Shown here: piece by piece, positions 9,233 through 18,804 of the stretch
How the letters are laid out: every line of letters starts with the position of its first letter
How positions within the stretch are numbered: the first letter of the stretch is position 1
Assembly: GCA_012960505.1 (NCBI GenBank)
Contig: DUBC01000033.1
Span: forward strand, 62,001 to 126,000
DNA: 64,000 bases
Direction of reading: 5' to 3'
Source of the DNA: Verrucomicrobiales bacterium
Lineage (GTDB): Bacteria > Verrucomicrobiota > Verrucomicrobiia > Verrucomicrobiales > DEV007
Notes under the pieces: model-generated
What the model was told of the DNA's origin: nothing
Seen by the model: the letters and a program-made list of their open reading frames with translations, nothing else
Databases searched by the model: none
Program-made: the position numbers and the translations under genes

Positions 9233-9805
9233 ATGTCTGAGTCAAAAGTATTAATTATTGTGGGTGATGCCAGTGAGACGCTGGACACAATGTATCCTTT
9301 TTATCGCCTTCAGGAGGATGATTTTATTCCTGTAGTGGCCGGTCCAGAGAAAAAGTTATACCAGATGGTGATGCATGAAGTGAAGCCTGGATGGACCATT
9401 ACGAAGGAATGGGAAGGGTATACGATTAAGGCAGATACAGCATTTGATGAAATTAATCCTGAAGAATATCTTGGTATTTTCTTTAGTGGGGGCCGGGCCC
9501 CTGAATACATAAGAGATAATCCCGACCTGATAAGGATAACGCAGTGGTTCTTCGATAATAATAAACCTATTGCCAGTGTCTGTCATGGTGTTGAGATACC
9601 GGCGCGTGCTGATAGAGTCCGCGGTAGGAGAATGGCCACGGTTCCAAAGTGCCAGTTCGATCTTGAAGTGTGTGGTGGGATTTTTGTGGATGAGCCATGT
9701 GTAGTGGATGGCAACCTTGTTTCTGGAAGAACATTTCATGATAACGGGCATTATCTTGGCCACTGGATAAAAATGCTCATTGATGAGAGAGAGAAGATTG
9801 CATAA
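9233..9805 (+). CDS. DJ-1/PfpI family protein
   Basis: This 190-residue protein has the DJ-1/PfpI fold. Cys117-His118 in ASVCHGVE is the nucleophile elbow, Glu or Asp partners lie in the N-terminal half, and SGGRAPEYIRDNP is the segment before it as in PfpI/YhbO. The C terminus (GNLVSGRTFHDNGHYLGHWI) also fits the family. Members act as glyoxalase III/deglycase-like enzymes or chaperones in carbonyl stress; which activity applies here is not determinable. It is monocistronic and divergent from sufS. Confidence 0.88.
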   Translation: MSESKVLIIVGDASETLDTMYPFYRLQEDDFIPVVAGPEKKLYQMVMHEVKPGWTITKEWEGYTIKADTAFDEINPEEYLGIFFSGGRAPEYIRDNPDLIRITQWFFDNNKPIASVCHGVEIPARADRVRGRRMATVPKCQFDLEVCGGIFVDEPCVVDGNLVSGRTFHDNGHYLGHWIKMLIDEREKIA

Positions 9806-9899
9806 GTAGACAGTTGTTTTAATGATGGATCGTAGAAATGCCTGTCTTTGGATTAAAGGATTTTCCCCTTATGGTCAGGAAGTCGGGCGGGCGAAATGA

Positions 9900-12179
9900 T
9901 CATTGCAGGCGTCCAAGCCCGAATTCGTTCCCGATACGCTCAACCTTGTTGCCCCGCATCTGCACTTCTATGAATTTGGAACTGGCGAAGGGTTTGCCGT
10001 CGGCACTCTTCAGCGAAGCCACTCTTTTTTTTGTGGCAACGTCAAAGATGTCCGGTGTGTGGCAATAGGCATATTTACCGTCAAGGCTGAAGGTGATCCA
10101 TCCGTGTCCTCCCATGCTGAGATTAACATGACCCTTTGGCTTGGGCGGATTGCTGGTGATGTCAAAGATAAAGAGTTTCTTACCGGCTTGGTCACTGATC
10201 CATACCTCCTTTTCATCGGGAGTCATGCCGGCTCCATGGGTGCGGTGTTTGATTCTTTCCCCGGTCTCGGGGTGAGTTGCATAAACTCTGTTCGTGATGG
10301 TTCCCTTCAGTAGGTCAACTACATCCATCCCAATATGCTTACCTAGGCACACAAAGACCCGCTGGTTCTTACTGTCGATGCAGTATGGGAATACCCCTGA
10401 TTCTCCTACCGGTGAGATAGTTTGCACCGGATGGCCGTCTACAGCACGGAATTTTGTGAGTGTGGTCTGGGTTCCAAGGAAGACGAACTCGCCGTCAAGG
10501 CTTGCAATGCTGTTATGGGCGTTGGGTCCAACTTTGATATGGTCAATTTTCCTCCCGTTGGCGGCATCAACGACAATGAATCCACTCTCCGGTGTTCTCC
10601 ACCACCATCCGGTTGGTACGTAAATTCGTTTGCCGTCAGGAGTAATGCATGAACGGTCACATCCCATCTCGAATTTTGATTCCCATACCTTTTTGTCGGT
10701 TTCCGGATCAAAACATCCTAGCCGGCCTTTACTGGTGGAGTAGTAGAGCTTGCCGGTTACTGTGCAGCCCGTAAAGCCGCGTAAGCCATCGGCAAAGACC
10801 GGTATGTCAATGCGCCTGACAAATTTGTGTCCGTCATCAATGTCAAAGACCATGATGCCGGGCTCTGCAGTTCCTTGTTTCTGTGCTCCGTCGGGGGTGC
10901 TCATGTAAAGGTATCGTTTTACGGGAAGTAGCCCGGCACTGGACTTCTCTTTGCGCGGAAGCACAACTACTTCAGCTCCGGTTTCAGGTCGCCAAATTTC
11001 CATACCTTCTGGCAGGGCAAAAGGATCGGATTCCTTAATTGATGCGGCTTTTTCCACGCTGTCGACAATGATGGAGCGGGCAAACATTTTCTCCGGAGTG
11101 ACGCAGATCCAGTTGACCTGATTGAAGCTTGCTGATGCCCGTGTCCATTTCTTGTCATCATCATTGCGTCGTAGTGGAGCTCCCCAGCACCCTTCTCCTA
11201 TAAAAGTAATCCCGTTCTTATCATCACGAACAAATCCGTGATCATTACCAGGGTCCTTGGACGGGCGGACAGGCCATGTTCTCTTCACGACATGACTGTC
11301 ACATTCGATGACCAAGTTCATGCCATATTTATAGAAGTCATTTGCCCATGCATCATACTGCGCATCTTGCTCTCTTTTGCCTTTGTGATGTGGTCTGAAA
11401 GGGTGGTGATATTGGGCCACTTTCCACTTAACGTCCTTGTTTTCAGAAAGATCTTTAGTGATCCATTTTCCCTGAGCTCCTGCGCGAACAATGTTACTGT
11501 TCAATGTATAGACCCGCATGAATTTTTTTCCGAATTCTAAAGCGTAATAATCTTCCGGTCTTGGAGTATCAAATAACCGGTGCACGTCCAAAGCTCCTTC
11601 GTGGTTTCCTCGTGCAGCTATAATGGGGACCATCCGTCCATCTTTTCCCGTGGTTAACTGCCAGTCGTCGAGCCATTCGGACCAATTTTTTGTTGATGGA
11701 GTTGATATCATATCACCCCCAAAACATACAAACATGGGGCGAAGCTTAGAAACTGCTCTATTAGCATTTTGTCTTGCTCCTCTATTATTACGACTGTCTC
11801 CTCCTGCCACGAAGGAGAAATTCCCTGGATCTCCTATAGCTGTTTTAAATGTAAAACGTTTACTTTCTGAATTACTATCCCTTATAACGAATGCGTATAC
11901 AGTGTCAGGCTTGAGTCCTTCTAACCGAACGAACCGATTCTTCAGTTCCAGATGAAATGTTTTACGGCCCACTTCTTTTTGAAGTGGGTAATTATTTTCT
12001 TTATCAACAACGTCCGCTTCGCCGTAGTGGATCTTTGCTCCTAACCCGTCAACTTTGCACCAACCTATTGTGGCACAAGATTCAGGAGACGAATTCCAAA
12101 TGACTCTGTATTTGTCTGTCTTGGCAAAGACGTTAACTGTTAAAATAATAAATAGAATGAAGAGATGGGGTATTTTCAT
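9900..12179 (-). CDS. Secreted metallophosphoesterase fused to a beta-propeller
   Basis: This is a 759-residue exported protein. The ATG at 12177-12179 is preferred because it begins a clean signal peptide (KIPHLFILFIILTVNVFA); a start at 12209 would overlap the downstream edge of the neighbouring gene. Residues about 20-115 form a purple-acid-phosphatase-like Fn3 domain. The calcineurin-like metal motifs follow: GGDSRN, FGGDM, ARGNHEG, YHHPF and ECDSHVV (the last is usually GHxH, so it is altered). From about residue 405 the protein changes to a YVTN/NHL-type propeller with repeats such as KRIYVPTGW, EFVFLGTQ and VWISDQAGK. The propeller-coding part looks richer in G+C than the phosphoesterase part, which suggests a relatively recent fusion. 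Substrate is unknown. Confidence 0.85.
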   Translation of the reverse strand: MKIPHLFILFIILTVNVFAKTDKYRVIWNSSPESCATIGWCKVDGLGAKIHYGEADVVDKENNYPLQKEVGRKTFHLELKNRFVRLEGLKPDTVYAFVIRDSNSESKRFTFKTAIGDPGNFSFVAGGDSRNNRGARQNANRAVSKLRPMFVCFGGDMISTPSTKNWSEWLDDWQLTTGKDGRMVPIIAARGNHEGALDVHRLFDTPRPEDYYALEFGKKFMRVYTLNSNIVRAGAQGKWITKDLSENKDVKWKVAQYHHPFRPHHKGKREQDAQYDAWANDFYKYGMNLVIECDSHVVKRTWPVRPSKDPGNDHGFVRDDKNGITFIGEGCWGAPLRRNDDDKKWTRASASFNQVNWICVTPEKMFARSIIVDSVEKAASIKESDPFALPEGMEIWRPETGAEVVVLPRKEKSSAGLLPVKRYLYMSTPDGAQKQGTAEPGIMVFDIDDGHKFVRRIDIPVFADGLRGFTGCTVTGKLYYSTSKGRLGCFDPETDKKVWESKFEMGCDRSCITPDGKRIYVPTGWWWRTPESGFIVVDAANGRKIDHIKVGPNAHNSIASLDGEFVFLGTQTTLTKFRAVDGHPVQTISPVGESGVFPYCIDSKNQRVFVCLGKHIGMDVVDLLKGTITNRVYATHPETGERIKHRTHGAGMTPDEKEVWISDQAGKKLFIFDITSNPPKPKGHVNLSMGGHGWITFSLDGKYAYCHTPDIFDVATKKRVASLKSADGKPFASSKFIEVQMRGNKVERIGNEFGLGRLQ

Positions 12180-12183
12180 GTGC

Positions 12184-13092
12184 TTATCTAGGCAACAGGT
12201 CAGCATCATTGTCGCATTTTATCTTAAGTGCAAGTAATAGGCACAGGGGAATAATAAAATGAGGTGTTCTGAAAAGCATTTCAGGGATCCAGTTGTTTAG
12301 GCTTTCTATTATGGAGGATTTATTAAAGTGAGTCCATGGGCGCGCTATTGAAGTCACAAGGCCCCACAAAATCATATAAAGTAGACTCATTTTAATGAGC
12401 TTTCTTTGTGTGAAAATTAATATTGCGGCAAGGAAATCCAAGATCCCTGCAATAAATAAAATTAGATTAGCGGATTCTTCTTCATGAATTCCAAGGCAAA
12501 TCATGACCATTTCTGTGAAGTTTCCAGGCCTTGAATGATTTAGCCAAATCCAATCGTGTCTGAAATTAATTGCGAACAGTCCATGAAATATAAAAGTCAA
12601 TGCGACGCTGACTTTGGCTAACAGTTCGGTAGATCTATTGAGATCTTTTTTGGCTGTGAAAAGAAAAAGCACCAGAGGACAAGTGAATTGAGTTGTATGT
12701 TCCAGTAGATTTCCGATTCCGATCCGGTTGTCCAAGTACTTAAGAAAAGCGAGAAAGACTAAATTAATGCAACTGATTAAATAAATGCATCTGTATGATC
12801 TTTTGCGGATTGGTATCAAGGATACAGCAGCGAAAAACAGAAAAATAAAACCCTGAACAATTACGCAATATCTGATTTTCTTATCAATCTCGAGAGAAGT
12901 GACCCACCAGTTCCAATCCTGTCCGCTCAGTCTTGTAATGATGCCGGACATCATGTTTTCGTCCCACAAAAGAGCCCTCAATGGCATTTGCCCGTTAAAG
13001 CACAGCCATGAATGGCCGATGAACATAATTGCACAAGTTGATTTCAGGAACCACTCGAAGACCTTTAATTGTGTATTCTCCGAATTTTTCAT
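12184..13092 (-). CDS. Internally duplicated multi-pass membrane protein (DoxX/HTTM-like)
   Basis: This is a 302-residue integral membrane protein with about eight hydrophobic segments. The two halves are homologous: AIMFIGHSWLCFN (about residues 21-33) matches ALTFIFHGLFAIN (about 163-175), and the helix ending LLEHTTQFTCPLVLFLF matches MLFRTPHFIIPLCLLL. A His in the first helix and another just before the fourth recur in both halves. No family is recognised with certainty; the layout recalls DoxX-like or HTTM proteins. It is divergent from a DUF393 (DCC) thiol-disulfide oxidoreductase-like gene, a partner often found beside such membrane proteins, so a joint redox function is plausible. The stop is 4 nt from the start of the phosphoesterase gene on the same strand. 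Confidence 0.8.
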   Translation of the reverse strand: MKNSENTQLKVFEWFLKSTCAIMFIGHSWLCFNGQMPLRALLWDENMMSGIITRLSGQDWNWWVTSLEIDKKIRYCVIVQGFIFLFFAAVSLIPIRKRSYRCIYLISCINLVFLAFLKYLDNRIGIGNLLEHTTQFTCPLVLFLFTAKKDLNRSTELLAKVSVALTFIFHGLFAINFRHDWIWLNHSRPGNFTEMVMICLGIHEEESANLILFIAGILDFLAAILIFTQRKLIKMSLLYMILWGLVTSIARPWTHFNKSSIIESLNNWIPEMLFRTPHFIIPLCLLLALKIKCDNDADLLPR

Positions 13093-13146
13093 CGCGAAGG
13101 TTCTTTGATTTTTGACCTGAGCGGGAATAGGATATAGAGATTCCTA

Positions 13147-13560
13147 GTGTCGAATTTTAGACACATTTTATTTTACGATAGCGATTGTCCTTTCTGTCAA
13201 TTTCAAGTCAGGGCCTTGGCCAGAATGGATTGGTTCAATAAGGTAGATTTTGTTCCATCGAAAAATTTTCATCAGCTTCGTTTAGGGGTTCATATAGATG
13301 ATGACGATTTAAATCAAGCAATTCACTGCGTTACTCCTAACAAAGCTGTTTACAGAGGTGCTAGAGCGATCAGGTTCCTTGGATTCAGAATGCCGCTATT
13401 GGTTCCCCTTGCTTTATTTATGTGGTTTCCTGGAATGATCTTTGTTTCAGATAAAATATACAAATTAATCAGTAGGAATCGCTATTTTTTGAGTCGTTTT
13501 GTAGGATGTAAAGATGACTGTTCCTTAGATTTTTCAGAAAAGAAAAACCCAGACGATTAA
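13147..13560 (+). CDS. DUF393 (DCC family) thiol-disulfide oxidoreductase-like protein
   Basis: This is a 137-residue protein with a GTG start. The family hallmark YDSDCPFC lies at residues 10-17, giving a CxxC at the end of the first strand. Family segments follow: a middle part ending KAVYRGARAIRFLG, then a hydrophobic helix (PLLVPLALFMWFPGM) and IYKLISRNRYFLSRF. DCC proteins have a thioredoxin-like fold and are predicted oxidoreductases; direct function is not established. It is divergent from the duplicated membrane protein (55-nt gap) and upstream of the transglutaminase gene by about 55 nt. Confidence 0.9.
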   Translation: MSNFRHILFYDSDCPFCQFQVRALARMDWFNKVDFVPSKNFHQLRLGVHIDDDDLNQAIHCVTPNKAVYRGARAIRFLGFRMPLLVPLALFMWFPGMIFVSDKIYKLISRNRYFLSRFVGCKDDCSLDFSEKKNPDD

Positions 13561-13616
13561 AAACCAAAAGGTCCAGTTGACGAGGACTGATGACTTATTC
13601 ATTGTGTAAATTGATC

Positions 13617-14789
13617 ATGAAATTTATTTGGATTTTTTATATTATTTGTTTGGGTTTTTTAAATCTTTGCTATGGCATCGAAAATATCGGAGGCAAGAAA
13701 CTTTCTCCTAAACAATCCTCTGCACTAGTTGAGCCTTTGAAGAGGGCAGGTGCAAACTCCGTAGAATTGCGCAATGCTATTGCACGTATACGTAGTGAAA
13801 GGGCTGAAGGTCTGGCTTTTTTGATTCAGCATATGCCCGAAAGAGATCTCAAGACTCTCAGTTCAGATTACCTTATTGAGAATGTAAACTATGCTTATAA
13901 AGCACGATCCGAATCAGATTGGGCAAAGTCAGTCCCTAAGGAGATATTCTTTAATGACGTACTTCCTTATGCGAGCATCAATGAAAGGCGGGACCGTTGG
14001 AGAAAAGATTTCCATGCTCGTTTTTCTCCGCTTGTGAAGGGAGCAAAAACACTCGAAGAAGCGGCCCAAGTGCTCAATAAAGAGATTTGGAAAATAATTA
14101 ATGTTAGATATCATGCTCGGAAAAGACCAAAACCTGATCAGAGTCCTTATGAATCGATAGATGCCGGATTTGCTTCTTGCACTGGGCTTTCAGTGCTTCT
14201 GATAGATGCTTGCCGATCCGTTGGAGTGCCTTCCCGTTTTGTTGGAACTCCAATGTGGGCAAATAAAAGAGGCAATCACAGTTGGGTGGAAGTGTGGGAT
14301 GGTAATTCCTGGCAGTTTACGGGTGCTTGTGAGTATAGCGCTGCCGGGTTAAGTAATGCTTGGTTCAAAGGTAGTGCTTTGAAAGCAGTCAAAGAAAATC
14401 CCAAGCATGCAATTTATGCGGCGAGTTGGAAACGAACTAAAACGAATTTCCCTCTAATTTGGGATCTGGGAATAGATTATGTATTTGCAGAAAATGTGAC
14501 TGATAATTATACCGGAAATATAGGGAGTAGAGTCTTTATCCAAATTTTTGATAAGCCTGGCGGTGAACGCGTGGCCGCTGACGTGGAGGTGTGGATGGCT
14601 GGAAGTAAAGTTGCCTCAGGGCGGACTCGCGATTCTACCAACGATACTAATGATATACTTGGACTGTCTCTGAAAAAAGGAATGGATTATGAACTGAAGG
14701 CTGCAATAAAAAAAGACAAGGATTGGAGTAAATCATTTAATGTTAAAGGAAAGCGAGACGAAGAAATACAATTTTTCCTATCAGAGTGA
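13617..14789 (+). CDS. Exported transglutaminase-like protein
   Basis: This is a 390-residue protein. The ATG at 13617 starts a signal peptide (KFIWIFYIICLGFLNLCYG). A transglutaminase-like (papain-fold) domain contains the Cys in DAGFASCTGLS, the His in RGNHSWVEVW and an Asp in VWDGNSW, the expected catalytic triad order. The C-terminal ~100 residues (NYTGNIGSRVFIQ onward) form a separate beta-rich domain resembling carboxypeptidase-regulatory or Ig-like folds. Its stop overlaps the GTG start of the cutC-like gene by 4 nt, which implies coupling. The function is probably proteolytic or amidase-like rather than cross-linking; that is inference. Confidence 0.87.
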   Translation: MKFIWIFYIICLGFLNLCYGIENIGGKKLSPKQSSALVEPLKRAGANSVELRNAIARIRSERAEGLAFLIQHMPERDLKTLSSDYLIENVNYAYKARSESDWAKSVPKEIFFNDVLPYASINERRDRWRKDFHARFSPLVKGAKTLEEAAQVLNKEIWKIINVRYHARKRPKPDQSPYESIDAGFASCTGLSVLLIDACRSVGVPSRFVGTPMWANKRGNHSWVEVWDGNSWQFTGACEYSAAGLSNAWFKGSALKAVKENPKHAIYAASWKRTKTNFPLIWDLGIDYVFAENVTDNYTGNIGSRVFIQIFDKPGGERVAADVEVWMAGSKVASGRTRDSTNDTNDILGLSLKKGMDYELKAAIKKDKDWSKSFNVKGKRDEEIQFFLSE

Positions 14790-15475
14790 GTAGGAAATTA
14801 GAAGTCTGTTGTACGTCTTTCAAGGATGCGAGGGTCGCGTATGAATGTGGTGCTGACAGAATAGAACTTTGTGAAAATCTTTCAGTTGGTGGAGTGACTC
14901 CTGATACTGATCTTGTAAGATCGGTTATTTTAAATGTGGAGATCCCCGTTTTCGTACTTATCAGAGCTCGTGGAGGTGATTTTAATTTTAACGATCATGA
15001 GGTGGAGGAAATGATTAGCTCTATCAAAGAAGTTAAGGATTTGGGGGTTCATGGCATAGTGTCTGGGGCATTAAAGGAATGTGGTGAAATTAATATAGAA
15101 GTTACAAAGCATATGCTTGAAATGGCGAGGCCGCTTCCTTTCACATTTCATCGTGCATTTGATGAATGTGCTGACCATTCAATTGCAATCAGTCAGTTAC
15201 GTGAGATCGGAGTCAATCGGATACTAAGTTCCGGGGGCTTAGTCACGGCGAGTGAGAATCCTGAAAGAATTTCGAAATTAGTTAGGGATTCTATGAATAA
15301 TCCAAGAATTATCTGTTGCGGGGGAGTGAGATCTTCCAATATATCAAAGCTCTTGGAAATTGAAGATACTATAGAATTTCATTCCGCCGCTTCATTATCT
15401 GATCCAGGTGTTGATGCTGGGGAGGTTAAGGAATTAAGTAAGCTCATTCATGGAGATTTGAGGTCGGACCGATGA
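14786..15475 (+). CDS. cutC: CutC family TIM-barrel protein
   Basis: This is a 229-residue member of the CutC family (PF03932). Diagnostic segments are VCCTSFKDARVAYECGADRIELC near the start, IPVFVLIRARGGDF, GVHGIVSGALKE, PFTFHRAFDEC and VNRILSSGG. The family was named for copper homeostasis in E. coli, but that role has been questioned and the enzymatic activity is unclear. The GTG start at 14786 overlaps the preceding transglutaminase stop by 4 nt (GTGA arrangement), supporting this start and co-translation. Confidence 0.9.
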   Translation: MSRKLEVCCTSFKDARVAYECGADRIELCENLSVGGVTPDTDLVRSVILNVEIPVFVLIRARGGDFNFNDHEVEEMISSIKEVKDLGVHGIVSGALKECGEINIEVTKHMLEMARPLPFTFHRAFDECADHSIAISQLREIGVNRILSSGGLVTASENPERISKLVRDSMNNPRIICCGGVRSSNISKLLEIEDTIEFHSAASLSDPGVDAGEVKELSKLIHGDLRSDR

Positions 15476-15550
15476 GGTGGGTAATCTTTTAAATTTTCAA
15501 TTGCTTCTATTTCCAAATAATATTATTTCAGAAGATTATATTTTAGTAAT

Positions 15551-16591
15551 ATGAAACGTCGTAGACTTGGTAGTAGTGGCATAACTGTTTCTGATATATG
15601 CCTAGGAACAATGACCTTTGGATTGCAAAGTGATGAGAAAGAGTCTTTTGCAATCATGGATCGTGCCTATGATTCCGGGGTTAATTTTTTTGACACGGCT
15701 GAAATATATCCGGTCCCTCCATCGAAGGAGAACTTTGGCATAACAGAGGAGATCGTTGGTCGATGGCTGAAAGATAAGCCAAGAGAATCGTTGATCATTG
15801 CGACCAAAGTGACTGGTCCTGGGCATGGTTGGTTTACCCCTCCTGTCCGTCATGGAATGACTGCTCTTGATCGAACTCATATTGTTGCTGCCGTTGAGGG
15901 TAGCCTTCGGAGATTAGGTACAGATTATATTGACCTCTATCAAACTCATTGGCCCGATCATGGCATGAAAGCGGATGAAACATTGAATGTTTTTACGGAT
16001 TTAGTGGATCAAGGTAAGGTCAGAGCCATTGGCTGTTCCAATGAAACTTGCTGGGGTTTGATGAAAAGTCTCTGGTCCTCTGATGAGAATGGTTTGGCTC
16101 GGTACGAGACGGTACAGAATAATTTTTCAATTTTGAATCGTCGCTGCGAGAGTGAATTGGCTCAAGTTTGCCGTAAAGAAGGAGTCAGTTTGATACCATA
16201 TTCACCCCTTGCTGGTGGAGTTCTAACTGGGAAATATCAGGAAGGAAAATTACCTGAAGGAGCAAGGTTCAGTGAGTATTTTTCAAGCGGAGGTGAAAGA
16301 CAAAAAAAGATGGCATCTAGGTTTATTAATTCTAGGACCTTGGAAGTGACAAGCAGGTTAAAAGAAATAGCTGATGATCTAGGAATAGGTGTTACCACTT
16401 TAGCTACGGCATGGAGTAAGCAGCATGATTTTGTAGCATCTACAATTATAGGTGCTTCTATGTTGGCTCAACTTGATGAGACTCTCGCAGCATCAGAAAT
16501 CGATCTCGATGATGAGGTTATGAAAAAAATAGACCTCATTGAGGAGGAGATTCCAAGGAGTTTTGGCGAAGACGGATTGCGTAACCTTTAG
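15551..16591 (+). CDS. Aldo/keto reductase (Tas-like)
   Basis: This is a 346-residue NADPH-dependent oxidoreductase with an (alpha/beta)8 fold. The catalytic tetrad is visible: Asp48 and Tyr53 ([12 protein letters not shown]), Lys86 (IATKVTG) and the His in YQTHWPDH. The insert [18 protein letters not shown] and the GPGHGWF segment resemble the E. coli Tas/YajO branch. The coenzyme-binding end includes [14 protein letters not shown] and [13 protein letters not shown]. Substrate is unknown. It is convergent with clpX. Confidence 0.92.
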   Translation: MKRRRLGSSGITVSDICLGTMTFGLQSDEKESFAIMDRAYDSGVNFFDTAEIYPVPPSKENFGITEEIVGRWLKDKPRESLIIATKVTGPGHGWFTPPVRHGMTALDRTHIVAAVEGSLRRLGTDYIDLYQTHWPDHGMKADETLNVFTDLVDQGKVRAIGCSNETCWGLMKSLWSSDENGLARYETVQNNFSILNRRCESELAQVCRKEGVSLIPYSPLAGGVLTGKYQEGKLPEGARFSEYFSSGGERQKKMASRFINSRTLEVTSRLKEIADDLGIGVTTLATAWSKQHDFVASTIIGASMLAQLDETLAASEIDLDDEVMKKIDLIEEEIPRSFGEDGLRNL

Positions 16592-16625
16592 TCGGTTTTG
16601 TTTTAGGGATTATTGTCGCATTAAG

Positions 16626-17948
16626 CTATGCGGCATCCTTATTCGCCTTTTTTCTAAGAACGGGGCTTTTTTTTCCGTCAACTACAGACCGATTAATTGA
16701 TATTTTTTTGATATCTTTATTACTTGGTAGTTCGTACATGATATCAAGCATGAGCTTTTCAAATATTGAGCGAAGTGCTCTGGCTCCCGTGCCTCGCTTA
16801 ACGGCTTCCTGAGCCAGCCCTTGGAGGGCATCCTTGGTTAGGTTTAGTTCAGCTCCTTCTAATGCAATTAGTTTTTGATATTGCTTAAGCATTGCATTTT
16901 TAGGCTCTGTTAGTATCCTAATTAATTGTTCTTCGCTCAGTTCATCTAGAGTGGAGATGATGGGTAGTCGTCCGATAAATTCAGGTATGAGGCCGAAACC
17001 TAATAGGTCTTCTGGTTCAGTAAGCCTCAGTGTTTCACTTTTGTTCTTTTCAAGTTTATCAGAGGATTGGTCATCGGATTTAAAACCCATGATTCCTTTG
17101 CCTAATCGTCTTTTTATTACGTCTTCGAGACCCACGAAAGCCCCACCACATATGAACAAGATCTTTTCGGTATTTACCTGTATGTAGTCCTGTTGTGGGT
17201 GCTTTCGACCACCTTGTGGAGGAACATTGCATATCGTACCTTCCAGAATTTTCAGTAAGGCTTGCTGTACTCCTTCTCCGGAAACATCCCGCGTAATACT
17301 TACATTTTCTGTCTTGCGTCCGATTTTATCAATTTCATCAATATAGATAATTCCTAACTCGGCCTTACTCACATCATTCTCAGCTGTTTGGAGGAGCCTC
17401 AATATAATATTCTCCACGTCTTCACCCACGTAACCTGCTTCGGTCAGCGTAGTAGCATCAGTGATACAGAAAGGAACATTAAGGACCTTTGCCAGTGTCC
17501 TTGCCAGTAATGTCTTTCCTGATCCTGTTGGTCCGAGGAGCAGAACGTTACTTTTTTCCAATTCGACTTTTGAAAGTTTTGAGAATTGATCGCTTTTTAT
17601 TGCTTTGGCCCGTGAGCTGTCGAGTTCGCCCCGATCATGAAGTATCCGCTTATAATGATTATGCACTGCTACTGACAGGACTTTTTTGGCATGATCTTGG
17701 CCGATCACGTAATCGTCTAGTTTTTTGCAGATAGTAATAGGGTCTGGAATCTTGAGGCCCGTATCATTAGCTGAAACATCTGAAATCTGAATTTCTGAGT
17801 CCTCGTTAATTTCTTTATCGAGGATGTTTTTACATACCACTATGCAACTGTCACAGATGTACACGCCTGGTCCGGCAATGAGTTTTCTTACTTCAGAATG
17901 GCTCTTTCCGCAGAAAGAACACATCGTTAAATTTGAGGCTCTGGCCAT
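16626..17948 (-). CDS. clpX: ATP-dependent Clp protease ATP-binding subunit ClpX
   Basis: This is a 440-residue AAA+ unfoldase. The N-terminal zinc-binding domain has Cys10, Cys13, Cys32 and Cys35. Walker A is GPTGSGKT (139-146) and Walker B is IIYIDEID with Asp204/Glu205. Pore and sensor segments follow, including [19 protein letters not shown] and the C-terminal [11 protein letters not shown]. It selects tagged or unfolded substrates and feeds them to ClpP. It lies 50 nt downstream of clpP in the order tig-clpP-clpX, a widely conserved arrangement. Confidence 0.98.
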   Translation of the reverse strand: MARASNLTMCSFCGKSHSEVRKLIAGPGVYICDSCIVVCKNILDKEINEDSEIQISDVSANDTGLKIPDPITICKKLDDYVIGQDHAKKVLSVAVHNHYKRILHDRGELDSSRAKAIKSDQFSKLSKVELEKSNVLLLGPTGSGKTLLARTLAKVLNVPFCITDATTLTEAGYVGEDVENIILRLLQTAENDVSKAELGIIYIDEIDKIGRKTENVSITRDVSGEGVQQALLKILEGTICNVPPQGGRKHPQQDYIQVNTEKILFICGGAFVGLEDVIKRRLGKGIMGFKSDDQSSDKLEKNKSETLRLTEPEDLLGFGLIPEFIGRLPIISTLDELSEEQLIRILTEPKNAMLKQYQKLIALEGAELNLTKDALQGLAQEAVKRGTGARALRSIFEKLMLDIMYELPSNKDIKKISINRSVVDGKKSPVLRKKANKDAA

Positions 17949-17997
17949 TCTTTTACAATTTCATTAAATAATTAGATTTAGAGTACGGATGGTCATT

Positions 17998-18678
17998 CTA
18001 TGACTTGCTCTTCTTCTTTGTTTCATCTGAGATGTCTTTTTTGCTTTCCATGACATGGTCCACGAGACCGTAGTCGGCTGCTTCTCTAGCGCTCATCCAG
18101 TGATCTCGGTCAGCGTCCTTTTCAATTTGCTTTTCTGTTTTTCCGGTATGTTTTGCCAGAATCTTATTGAGGCGCTTTTTAAGCGAGTACATGTGTTCTA
18201 CGGTCCTCTCAACATCCGAAGCTGTTCCACTCGCGCCTCCAGATACCTGATGAATCATGATGTCGGAGTTTGGCAGGGCAAAACGTTTTCCAGTGGTCCC
18301 GGCACTTAATAGAACGGCTCCCATGCTCGCGCACATCCCAATGCAATACGTATTAATGTCGCATGTTACGAATTGCATCGTGTCGTAAATGGCAAGTCCC
18401 GCAGAAACTGATCCTCCTGGAGAATTAATATACATGCTTATGTCTTTGTTTGGATCTTGCATTTGGAGGAACAGAAGCTGAGCAATGACGGAGTTGGAGA
18501 TTTGATTGTAGGGATCAATCTCACTTCCGATAAAAACTATCCTGTCCTTTAATAATCTTGAGTAGATATCATAAGCGCGTTCGACGCGACCTTCAGATTC
18601 TATGACGGTTGGAATGACCATGTTGCTGACATTTTGTTGCTTGTCATTGCTGAGTATAGATGTTGGAAATTCTGGCAT
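17998..18678 (-). CDS. clpP: ATP-dependent Clp protease proteolytic subunit ClpP
   Basis: This is a 226-residue serine protease. The catalytic triad is Ser118 (CASMGAVLL), His143 (IMIHQVSGG) and Asp192 (ADRDHWMS). The oxyanion-loop SPGGSVSAG is intact. N- and C-terminal tails are slightly longer than in E. coli ClpP; the C terminus ends in a Lys-rich stretch ([15 protein letters not shown]). It forms the tetradecameric chamber used by ClpX. It sits between tig and clpX. Confidence 0.98.
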   Translation of the reverse strand: MPEFPTSILSNDKQQNVSNMVIPTVIESEGRVERAYDIYSRLLKDRIVFIGSEIDPYNQISNSVIAQLLFLQMQDPNKDISMYINSPGGSVSAGLAIYDTMQFVTCDINTYCIGMCASMGAVLLSAGTTGKRFALPNSDIMIHQVSGGASGTASDVERTVEHMYSLKKRLNKILAKHTGKTEKQIEKDADRDHWMSAREAADYGLVDHVMESKKDISDETKKKSKS

Positions 18679-18804
18679 TTTTCTAATAGGGGGATCTGTC
18701 AGTTTCTTATGTGGCTCTCTTCTGTTTCAATTGATAATCAAGCGCAGGGCCTTGCCTGACGCAAGTTAGCTCAGATCACTATCCTTTTACAGTTCTGTAT
18801 TATT

